Assembly: GCA_011052055.1 (NCBI GenBank)
Contig: DRJW01000237.1
Coordinates: 1 to 8,089 of the forward strand
From: Nitrospirota bacterium
GTDB lineage: Bacteria; Nitrospinota_A; UBA7883
Length of the DNA: 8,089 bases
Reading direction: 5' to 3'
Positions 1-5,296 of this stretch are shown here, one piece after another (the first letter of the stretch is position 1; each line of letters starts with the position of its first letter). The notes beneath the pieces were generated by a model that had not been told where the DNA came from, searched no databases, and was given only the letters and a program-made list of their open reading frames with translations. A program made the translations under genes and the position numbers.

Positions 1-313
1 GCGGGGCAGGGCGCCTGTCAGGCGAGCTCACTTTGGGCGGAGCCGGTCAATCCAGTACGGCTCCTACGATTATAGCCTCGACCTGATACGGATACATCCG
101 GCGCTCGACTCCCCCTGTGTGCCGGTTGAGTTTATCGAATGTGTCGTCTATCACGAGATGCTTCATAAGAAGCGGGGAGTCGTCAAAACAATTAATGGAA
201 GGCGCAGGCTTCATCCTCCGGAATTTAAAAAGCTGGAGAGGGAGTATGAGGGATTTGAAAAGGCTATGGACTGGGAGAAAAAGAATTTCAACAAATTGCT
301 CAAGAATCTTTAA
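1..313 (+). CDS. SprT-like zinc metallopeptidase, C-terminal part
   Basis: The 5' end lies outside the window; the frame opens at base 2 and gives 103 visible codons before a TAA. Seen: an HEMLH zinc-peptidase motif at visible residues 51-55, preceded by a GSYDYS and IHPALD segment and followed by H71 in the context RRRLHPPEF, a likely third zinc ligand. The tail is charged and helical, with EYEGFEKAMDWEKKN. This order (GSYD, I.IHPALD, VVYHEMLH, then H..EF) is the one I associate with SprT-like domain proteins, presumed cytosolic zinc proteases of mostly unknown substrate; the eukaryotic relative Spartan cleaves DNA-protein crosslinks. The next gene, nth, starts 34 nt downstream on the same strand, so co-transcription is likely. 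A repair role is inference from that neighbour only. Family assignment is fairly sure; substrate is unknown. Confidence 0.8.
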   Translation, partial: RGRAPVRRAHFGRSRSIQYGSYDYSLDLIRIHPALDSPCVPVEFIECVVYHEMLHKKRGVVKTINGRRRLHPPEFKKLEREYEGFEKAMDWEKKNFNKLLKNL

Positions 314-347
314 AGTTGGTTGAGGGAGTAAAAATGGAAGTAGAATT

Positions 348-1022
348 TTGAGCGATTTGAAATCCCCGGAGTTCGACATACAAAAAGCGGTAAAACTTCT
401 TCGCAGGGAAGTAAAGCAGTGGAAAGTACCTGTCGTCACCACTTACAGCCGTAAAAACTCCCGTCCGGCGTTCCAGGTTCTTATAAGCTGTCTTTTATCG
501 CTCAGAACCAGGGACGAGCAGACCGCCAAAGCGTCCCGCAAACTTTTCGCGGAGGCCGACAGTCCGGAAAAAATCGCTGATATGCCGGTAAAACGGATCG
601 AAGAGCTTATATATCCGGTCGGATTTTACAGGAATAAAGCAAAAACCTTAAAGGAAGTTTGCCGGACCCTGCTCGATAATTATCAGGGACAGACGCCAGA
701 CTCCATAGATCAGCTGGTTGAGCTAAAAGGTGTCGGGCGTAAAACGGCCAACCTGGTTGTCACGCTGGGCTTCGGGAAACCTGGTATATGCGTGGACACT
801 CACGTTCACCGCATCTGCAACATATGGGGTTATGTAAAAACAAAAACTCCCGACAAGACCGAAATAGCTTTAAGAGAACGCCTTCCCCGGCGGTACTGGA
901 TCGAGTTCAACGACCTGCTTGTAACTTTCGGGCAAAACCTGTGCAAGCCTGTATCCCCGATCTGCTCTCACTGTAAATTATCCGTAATATGTCCCAAAAA
1001 AGGAGTGGGCAGGTCGAGATAA
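348..1022 (+). CDS. nth: Endonuclease III (DNA glycosylase/AP lyase)
   Basis: Base-excision repair enzyme that removes oxidised pyrimidines and nicks the abasic site. The 224-aa protein has the helix-hairpin-helix LKGVGRKTA with the catalytic Lys at 132, the catalytic Asp at 150 in VDTHVHR, and a C-terminal 4Fe-4S loop with Cys199, 206, 209 and 215 spaced C-x6-C-x2-C-x5-C. Length is normal for the family. The helix that in E. coli reads LLSAQATD reads LLSLRTRD here, so the DNA-inserting Gln is not conserved; such variants occur in other lineages. The start is uncertain: the TTG at 348 has only a GGAAG (336-340) upstream. A much better Shine-Dalgarno (GAGGGAG, 322-328) faces an ATG at 334 in another frame that stops after five codons at 349-351. 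It follows the SprT-like gene by 34 nt and is probably in its transcript. Confidence 0.95.
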   Translation: MSDLKSPEFDIQKAVKLLRREVKQWKVPVVTTYSRKNSRPAFQVLISCLLSLRTRDEQTAKASRKLFAEADSPEKIADMPVKRIEELIYPVGFYRNKAKTLKEVCRTLLDNYQGQTPDSIDQLVELKGVGRKTANLVVTLGFGKPGICVDTHVHRICNIWGYVKTKTPDKTEIALRERLPRRYWIEFNDLLVTFGQNLCKPVSPICSHCKLSVICPKKGVGRSR

Positions 1023-1056
1023 ACGTGAAGATTTATGGGAGCCGTTTTGATCTGCC

Positions 1057-1085
1057 TTGACATTTTTTGCTATCAATCTGATAAC
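1057..1085 (+). promoter_or_regulatory. Sigma-70-like promoter of the DnaJ-family gene
   Basis: A perfect -35 TTGACA (1057-1062) is followed after 17 bp by GATAAC (1080-1085), a 4/6 match to the -10 box. It lies in the 119-nt gap between nth and the J-domain gene and would start RNA near 1092, leaving a leader of about 50 nt. It suggests that the chaperone gene is transcribed independently of nth. The elements do not resemble a classical sigma-32 heat-shock promoter. Confidence 0.7.
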
Positions 1086-1086
1086 T

Positions 1087-1115
1087 TAGGCAGTAAAGAC
1101 GCCGGTCTGAGCCTA
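1087..1115 (+). promoter_or_regulatory. Hairpin at the start of the DnaJ-gene leader
   Basis: Nested inverted repeats: an outer stem TAGGC (1087-1091) with GCCTA (1111-1115), and an inner stem AGAC (1097-1100) with GTCT (1105-1108) closing a GCCG loop. It begins right after the predicted -10 box, so it would either form at or near the 5' end of the mRNA or act as a DNA operator. No T-run follows, so it is not a terminator. It does not cover the ribosome binding region near 1129-1133. Function unknown. Confidence 0.4.
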
Positions 1116-1141
1116 CGAAACATCTGAAAGAGAAACTACTT

Positions 1142-2092
1142 ATGCGAGAAGATTATTACGACCTGCTTAAAATCGCCAAAGACGCCTCGGATAGCGAGAT
1201 AAAAAAGGCGTACCGGAAGCTTGCGAAAAAATACCATCCTGATAAAAACCCGGATGATAAGCAGTCTGAAACAATGTTCAAGAAAATTAGCGAGGCCTAC
1301 GCTGTTTTGAGCGATAGCAAAAAAAGAGCGCAGTACGACCGGTTCGGACATGATAAATTCCGCCAGAAGTTCAGTTATGAGGATATTTTTGGGGGGGGAG
1401 CGAAAGACGTTTTCAGGGAATTTGGTTTCGGAGACGATGTTTTCAGCCAGATTTTCAGAGGCGGCGGAGGCCGGGTGCGCTTCGAAACCTCCGGTATGGG
1501 CGCCGGGGGCGCCGGGGGCGCCGGGGGCGCCGGGTTCGGCTTCAACGACATCTTCGGGCGGTCTGGATCGGCGCGAGGGCAGGACATGAGCGCCGCCATG
1601 ACCATCTCGTTCAGAGAGGCGGTTGATGGAGCCGAGCGAAACATATCTATTCAAACCGGAGCAGGAGCTAAAACTCTTACCGTTAAAATCCCGCCAGGAA
1701 TACAGACCGGGAAAAAACTCCGGATTAAAGGCGCAGGCGCGCCAGGAGCTAGAGGGGGGCCTCCGGGCGATGTGTATATAGAAATCAGGGTGGCGGACGA
1801 TCCGGTTTTCAAGAGAGATGGCGCAGACCTTCTCGTAGAGGCCCCGGTTCGTTATTCGACGTTGATTCTGGGCGGATCTATCACTGTCCCCACTCTTGAC
1901 GGCGAGCGCAACCTGAAAATCCATAAGGGCGCCGATCCAGGAAAAAAAATGCGTATCAAAGGGGCGGGGGCTCCAAAATTGCGCGGTCACGGGAAAGGCG
2001 ATCTTTACGTAATGCTGAAAATTAACGTTCCTTCCAAAATTACGAAAAATCAGAAAGAACTCGCCTCTAAACTGGCCGAAGCAGGACTGTAG
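1142..2092 (+). CDS. DnaJ-family co-chaperone, CbpA-type (no zinc finger)
   Basis: Hsp40 co-chaperone expected to stimulate a DnaK ATPase and deliver clients in the cytosol. The N-terminal J domain (about residues 4-68) carries the essential HPD at 32-34. A Gly/Phe-rich region (about 69-145) follows, with two DIFG motifs (81-84, 136-139) and a GAG tandem repeat. Two beta-sandwich client-binding domains then run to residue 316, each with a matching KLRIKGAGAPG / KMRIKGAGAPK loop. No CxxCxGxG zinc-finger repeats are present, which separates it from true DnaJ and places it with CbpA/type II (B) proteins of about 300 aa. No dnaK or grpE is adjacent. Start ATG 1142 is the first residue of a canonical J domain; the Shine-Dalgarno is weak (AGAG, about 1129-1132). 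The gene has its own promoter at 1057-1085. Confidence 0.93.
   Translation: MREDYYDLLKIAKDASDSEIKKAYRKLAKKYHPDKNPDDKQSETMFKKISEAYAVLSDSKKRAQYDRFGHDKFRQKFSYEDIFGGGAKDVFREFGFGDDVFSQIFRGGGGRVRFETSGMGAGGAGGAGGAGFGFNDIFGRSGSARGQDMSAAMTISFREAVDGAERNISIQTGAGAKTLTVKIPPGIQTGKKLRIKGAGAPGARGGPPGDVYIEIRVADDPVFKRDGADLLVEAPVRYSTLILGGSITVPTLDGERNLKIHKGADPGKKMRIKGAGAPKLRGHGKGDLYVMLKINVPSKITKNQKELASKLAEAGL
1499..1534 (+). repeat. Four exact copies of a 9-bp repeat in the G/F region
   Basis: GGCGCCGGG occurs four times head to tail with no mismatch, in phase with the reading frame, and encodes four Gly-Ala-Gly units (residues 120-131 of the DnaJ-family protein). Each unit contains the 6-bp palindrome GGCGCC. 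Because the unit is three codons, slipped-strand gain or loss would lengthen or shorten the flexible linker without a frameshift. A run of eight Gs at 1391-1398 in the same gene is a second slippage-prone site, but a change there would break the frame. Confidence 0.9.
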
Positions 2093-2148
2093 CCATAATA
2101 ACCTCTCCAAGTGCACATAATTGCACGCATTATCATTATTACGTATAG

Positions 2149-2162
2149 AAATGTCGACATTT
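2149..2162. promoter_or_regulatory. 14-bp perfect palindrome, putative operator
   Basis: AAATGTCGACATTT is a perfect inverted repeat that overlaps the first bases of the proposed -35 element upstream of the sigma-54 activator gene. Its size and position suit binding by a dimeric transcription factor, possibly autoregulation by the downstream protein; that is inference. A second, weaker dyad GTGCA-N6-TGCAC lies just upstream at 2111-2126. Confidence 0.5.
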
Positions 2163-2187
2163 ACTTGTGAAATTGATACTGTATAAC
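2160..2187 (+). promoter_or_regulatory. Likely sigma-70-like promoter of the regulator gene
   Basis: TTTACT (2160-2165, 4/6 match to -35) is followed after 16 bp by TATAAC (2182-2187, 5/6 match to -10). The predicted transcript starts near 2194, just ahead of an AGGAAGGAG (2191-2199) that looks like a Shine-Dalgarno but has no start codon at the right distance. The actual start GTG at 2230 is preceded by GGGAG at 2214-2218, a rather long 11-nt spacer. There is no visible terminator after the DnaJ-family gene, so read-through from it is also possible. Confidence 0.5.
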
Positions 2188-2229
2188 TATAGGAAGGAGT
2201 CGAATAAATTAAAGGGAGTTGAGTAAACA

Positions 2230-3711
2230 GTGAAGACAAAACAGCCGCAAGATCTGTTTAAGAATATAGCGGAGATGGTCGACTCTGTGGCCGATCTCGA
2301 CAATCTTTTATCTGTACTTGTGATCGCCACAAAGCGTGTCCTCAACGCAAAAGCCTCCTCTCTTCTCTTAAAAGACCAGCCAAGCGGCAAGCTTTATTTC
2401 CACTCATGCATTGGCGACAGGAGGGAAGACATTACCAAGTTCGAGCTTGCCAAAGGAGAGGGCATAGCAGGATGGGTCGCCGAGCGCGGAGAGCCTGTGC
2501 TGGCGCCCGACGTCTCGAAAGATCCCAGGTGGTCGTCAAAAATAGCGGATACATTAGGATTCAAAACCCACTCGATCGCCTGCGCCCCATTGAAAGTCGA
2601 ATCCGAAACGTTCGGCGTACTGGAGATAATAGACCGTCTGGATGAAGAGCCGCTAAATGAGGAGGATATGGAGCGGCTTCAGTCTTTTTCCGATCTTGTC
2701 GCCGGGTTATTGCTAAAAGCCAGGGTGTATGTGGAAGTCTCCAAAGAGAACAGGATGCTAAAAGAGGCGCTGGGAGGAAAATATGAGATCATCGGGGAGT
2801 CTACCGTCATACTAAAAGCGATTGATTCGTGCCGCAAAGCCGCCCCGTCCAAAGCCACAACCTTGATAACCGGCGAGTCGGGCACCGGTAAGGAGCTTTT
2901 CGCAAGACTGCTCCATGATCTTTCCCCCCGAAGCGACAAGCCTATGATTTCCATAAACTGCGGCGCCTTGCCGGAAACCTTGCTGGAGCGAGAGCTTTTC
3001 GGGCATGAAAAAGGCGCTTTTACTGGAGCCGACGAGTTAAAGCCCGGCCTTTTCGAGGCGGCGGACGGGAGCACGATTTTCCTTGATGAGATAGGTGAGA
3101 CATCGCAGGCGATGCAGGTGAAACTGCTTCGTGTCCTGCAGGAGGGGACGTTTTTCAGGCTTGGCGGCCAGGAGCTTATTAACGTGGATGTCAGAGTGGT
3201 GGCGGCCAGCAATAAGACACTCGAAAAACTGGTTGAGCAGGGAACGTTTCGCGAGGATCTATTTTACCGGCTAAACGTAATAAGGATCGAACTGCCTCCG
3301 CTCAGGGAACGGGGAGATGATTTAAAGTCTATAGCGGATAGTTTTTTGCAAAAATTTAACGCCGAGCTAAACCGGAGCGTAAAAGGCATCACCGATGAAG
3401 CTATGACGGCGATGATCAATTATTCATGGCCCGGTAACATCCGCCAGCTGGAGAACAGTATCGAGCGCGCCGTGATAATGGGAGAGTCCGACCGAATCGG
3501 AATAGAAGACCTGTCGGCTGAAATCACGGAGTTCAAAAAGAGCTCCATAAAAGTAGGCGCTGGCCTGAAAGAGGCCATGGATGATTTTAAACGTGAATTT
3601 ATCAAAAAAACATTACTGTTTTGCGGCGGAAACAAGACAAAAGCCGCGAAAACCCTCGGCATCCAGCGGACATATCTGAGCCGCCTGATAAAAGAGCTGA
3701 GCGTAGAGTAA
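2230..3711 (+). CDS. Sigma-54-dependent transcriptional activator (GAF-AAA+-Fis HTH)
   Basis: Bacterial enhancer-binding protein that uses ATP to open sigma-54 promoters. The 493-aa protein has an N-terminal GAF sensor domain (about 22-165), then a complete AAA+ domain: Walker A GESGTGKE (215-222), the sigma-54-contacting GAFTGA loop (262-267), Walker B TIFLDE (282-287), arginine fingers near R341 and R347, and sensor II in WPGNIRQLEN (400-409). A C-terminal Fis-type helix-turn-helix follows (about 465-490). The order is that of NifA, FhlA and NorR, but the GAF domain has no ligand signature I recognise and there is no receiver domain, so input is probably a small molecule or partner protein rather than phosphorylation. 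Start is GTG. Its target is unknown: I found no proper -24/-12 promoter in the window. The next gene follows after 27 nt and is probably co-transcribed. Confidence 0.93.
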   Translation: MKTKQPQDLFKNIAEMVDSVADLDNLLSVLVIATKRVLNAKASSLLLKDQPSGKLYFHSCIGDRREDITKFELAKGEGIAGWVAERGEPVLAPDVSKDPRWSSKIADTLGFKTHSIACAPLKVESETFGVLEIIDRLDEEPLNEEDMERLQSFSDLVAGLLLKARVYVEVSKENRMLKEALGGKYEIIGESTVILKAIDSCRKAAPSKATTLITGESGTGKELFARLLHDLSPRSDKPMISINCGALPETLLERELFGHEKGAFTGADELKPGLFEAADGSTIFLDEIGETSQAMQVKLLRVLQEGTFFRLGGQELINVDVRVVAASNKTLEKLVEQGTFREDLFYRLNVIRIELPPLRERGDDLKSIADSFLQKFNAELNRSVKGITDEAMTAMINYSWPGNIRQLENSIERAVIMGESDRIGIEDLSAEITEFKKSSIKVGAGLKEAMDDFKREFIKKTLLFCGGNKTKAAKTLGIQRTYLSRLIKELSVE

Positions 3712-3738
3712 TGAACGGTTAATCCGGTATTTTTAAGT

Positions 3739-4554
3739 ATGGAGAACTGGATATTGATTGTGGCCGGTTCGGCCCTGGCGGTTTTGATTACCACGAGGCT
3801 CCGCCACGACGACACGCCGCGCGGCTTAAGCGCCCCGGTCTCATTTCCCAAAACACCAGCCCGGTTCGAAGCGTCGAATGAAGGTTTTTTCAAAATTCGC
3901 GTTATCGCGCTTGAATTTGATGAAATCGGGCCTGTGATTTATATAAACGGGGATTTTGGCGCCGGGCAGAGCCGTATAGAAGTGGATATTGTAGTCGCAG
4001 AGCTCTCCATAAACGGCGCCGTGGATAATTTCGTCCCCTTCGATCCAGCTCTCGACAACGATCAGAGCGATGTCAGGGTCGGCGACCTTATAAACCTTAT
4101 AAGCCCTGTATGGATCGAGCCTGGGCAGAGGGGAAAGTTCCGGACGCCGATGCTGGCGCCGGAGCGCGAGGAGAGGATTAATGAAATTATGGAGCGTCTG
4201 GACACAGCCGCCGGACGCATGGTCGATAAGCTGGACGCCGAGTTTGAGAATTATTCTCTTGAGGGCGATTTTCTTGTGAAGATAGAATCTGATTTTTTAA
4301 ACGATTATGTAATAAAGGAAATCTCCAGGCAGATCGAAGGGGAGCTGATCTGGCGCGCCGGACGCATAGACGCAGTTTTGAGATTTTTTAATTCTTATGA
4401 GGAGGTAATAGAGGAAATTCCAGCGCGGTTCGATATAACTATCGATGACGCCATGTCGCTTCGCGAAAACATAGATGAAATTATTTTAAACGCGCTACGC
4501 ATAGAGATGGGCCTCGATACCGTAAGCTATAACGCCATTGTTTACGAGTATTGA
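3739..4554 (+). CDS. Hypothetical membrane-anchored acidic protein
   Basis: I do not recognise this 271-aa protein. It has one N-terminal hydrophobic segment (about residues 4-20, WILIVAGSALAVLITT) followed by Arg residues. That may be a signal anchor with either topology; no lipobox Cys is present. The next part (about 50-130) looks beta-rich, with GFFKIRVIALEFDEIGPVIY and VVAELSINGAV. The rest is a charged, helical and strongly acidic stretch (about 140-260) with many Glu and Asp. There are no Cys residues and no obvious catalytic motif. Start is uncertain: ATG 3739 has no Shine-Dalgarno upstream, while GGAG at 3741-3744 would suit the in-frame TTG at 3754 (9-nt spacer), which trims five residues. 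It lies 27 nt after the sigma-54 activator with no terminator between them, so the two probably share a transcript. The gene looks real from its length and coherent protein composition. Confidence 0.75.
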   Translation: MENWILIVAGSALAVLITTRLRHDDTPRGLSAPVSFPKTPARFEASNEGFFKIRVIALEFDEIGPVIYINGDFGAGQSRIEVDIVVAELSINGAVDNFVPFDPALDNDQSDVRVGDLINLISPVWIEPGQRGKFRTPMLAPEREERINEIMERLDTAAGRMVDKLDAEFENYSLEGDFLVKIESDFLNDYVIKEISRQIEGELIWRAGRIDAVLRFFNSYEEVIEEIPARFDITIDDAMSLRENIDEIILNALRIEMGLDTVSYNAIVYEY

Positions 4555-4559
4555 ACTTG

Positions 4560-4706
4560 ATGAGCAGGTCTCAGCGCGGCTTTAAGAGTGGGGCGAATAA
4601 ATCGTTCACAATAAAGGGAACCTCTAAAATAAAAGAAGGCAAAAAAATCCCCCCCGGCCATGTGGATACAGAACCGGAGGGAATGGATCGGCTAAAGAGT
4701 TTTTAA
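4560..4706 (+). CDS. Possible small basic protein, doubtful
   Basis: A 48-codon ORF starts with ATG five nt after the hypothetical gene and ends in TAA at 4704-4706. The predicted peptide is Lys/Arg/Ser-rich at the N-terminus (MSRSQRGFKSG) with an acidic, Pro-containing C-terminus (GHVDTEPEGMDRLKSF). No good Shine-Dalgarno precedes it. It runs through the minus-strand cytochrome terminator and overlaps the last codons of the convergent cytochrome c gene by 15 nt. Its composition could be chance. I list it because its position directly behind the preceding gene would allow translational coupling. Confidence 0.2.
   Translation: MSRSQRGFKSGANKSFTIKGTSKIKEGKKIPPGHVDTEPEGMDRLKSF
4641..4681 (-). 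terminator. Rho-independent terminator of the cytochrome c gene
   Basis: Read on the minus strand, CCCTCCGG (4681-4674) pairs with CCGGGGGG (4657-4650), allowing one G-U pair, around a 16-nt loop. An A and seven Ts follow (4648-4641). It lies 10 nt beyond the cytochrome c stop. On the plus strand no T-run follows the stem, so it should not stop the convergent transcript. Confidence 0.85.
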
Positions 4707-5096
4707 ATATGCGATCAGATCGCCTATCTCCGCTTCGGTTAACGGATATTTCTTACTAAGCTTCATCTTGGTTTTCTTCTTGCCAGCGCGGCTTTTCTTG
4801 CCATACCGCTCCGGCCACTTCTTAAACTCGGCGGTTTCGGCGTCGTTTTCCTCCCAGGTTTTCTGAGGATTCGCCAGCCATTTCTTAAACCACTCATCGG
4901 TGTGCCTTTTGCCAACGTCTTTAAGCCCTGGCCCGATTTTTTTCTTTTCTGTTATTTTGTGACAGGTTTTGCACTTTTTCTTTTTATTGTTGAATAACTT
5001 CTCGCCGTTGGCCGCGTCACCTGCTGAGGCTATGCTGGCAAACGCAAACGCTATGGTTAGGACCAGAGCTAAAATTCCCCCAAAATACTTTTTCAT
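4692..5096 (-). CDS. Class I c-type cytochrome, lysine-rich, secreted
   Basis: Small soluble electron carrier, exported to the periplasm by Sec and given covalent heme there. From ATG 5096 it is 134 aa. A signal peptide (MKKYFGG, then a hydrophobic core) has a likely cleavage site after ASA at residue 25. The heme motif CKTCH is at 42-46, with His46 as one axial ligand; Met111 in TKMKL is the probable sixth ligand. GPGLKDVG and the terminal helix LTEAEIGDLIAYL fit the class I fold. I chose ATG 5096 because GGAGGA (5106-5101) sits directly before it; a TTG at 5108 would lie inside that Shine-Dalgarno. The mature protein is very basic, roughly a quarter Lys (about 27 of 109), suggesting docking to acidic partners. 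Its redox partner is not identifiable here. It is followed by its own terminator and preceded by a likely promoter at 5230-5201. Confidence 0.93.
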   Translation of the reverse strand: MKKYFGGILALVLTIAFAFASIASAGDAANGEKLFNNKKKKCKTCHKITEKKKIGPGLKDVGKRHTDEWFKKWLANPQKTWEENDAETAEFKKWPERYGKKSRAGKKKTKMKLSKKYPLTEAEIGDLIAYLKTL

Positions 5097-5139
5097 AAAT
5101 TCCTCCAACTCATCATTAGATTTTTACTGGAACATACAT

Positions 5140-5159
5140 ACCGGGCGCAAAGCCCAGGT
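5140..5159 (-). promoter_or_regulatory. Hairpin in the cytochrome c leader
   Basis: ACC-GGGC (5140-5146) pairs with GCCC-A-GGT (5152-5159) around a GCAAA loop, giving seven base pairs with one bulged A. It falls between the predicted promoter and the Shine-Dalgarno, in a leader of about 100 nt. No T-run follows on the minus strand, so it is not a terminator. It may stabilise the mRNA or be an operator; function unknown. Confidence 0.35.
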
Positions 5160-5200
5160 TTGTCCTCCCCTTTTTGCGTAAACTTCACAAAACCCTAACA

Positions 5201-5230
5201 ATCATCATCAATCACGACCATTAGTGTCAA
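5201..5230 (-). promoter_or_regulatory. Likely promoter of the cytochrome c gene
   Basis: On the minus strand a perfect TTGACA (5230-5225) is followed after 18 bp by GATGAT (5206-5201, 4/6 match to the -10 box). It lies just downstream of the glnA terminator, which makes independent transcription of the cytochrome gene reasonable. The -10 match is only fair. Confidence 0.5.
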
Positions 5231-5247
5231 GCATATTTTTATGAGCA

Positions 5248-5277
5248 AATAAAAACCTGGCGGGAAGGCCCGCCGGG
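5248..5277 (-). terminator. Rho-independent terminator of glnA
   Basis: On the minus strand CCCGGCGGG (5277-5269) pairs with CCCGCCAGG (5264-5256) over nine base pairs including one G-U, with a CCTT loop, followed by TTTTTATTT (5255-5247). It lies about 20 nt beyond the glnA stop codon and is a strong intrinsic terminator. Confidence 0.92.
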
Positions 5278-5296
5278 CGGTAAAGAAAACTTTTAT

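Noticed and set aside
47..442. A 131-codon minus-strand frame across the SprT-like end and nth start
   Set aside because: It is antisense to two recognisable genes and its product resembles no known family.
1136..2239. A 367-codon open frame antisense to the DnaJ-family gene
   Set aside because: It covers almost exactly the clear DnaJ-family gene; its repeats are the antisense reading of the Gly-rich region, and it has no domain or ribosome site of its own.
3711..3722. A three-codon ORF whose ATG overlaps the regulator stop (TAATG)
   Set aside because: It ends in TAA almost at once and is not in frame with the following gene.
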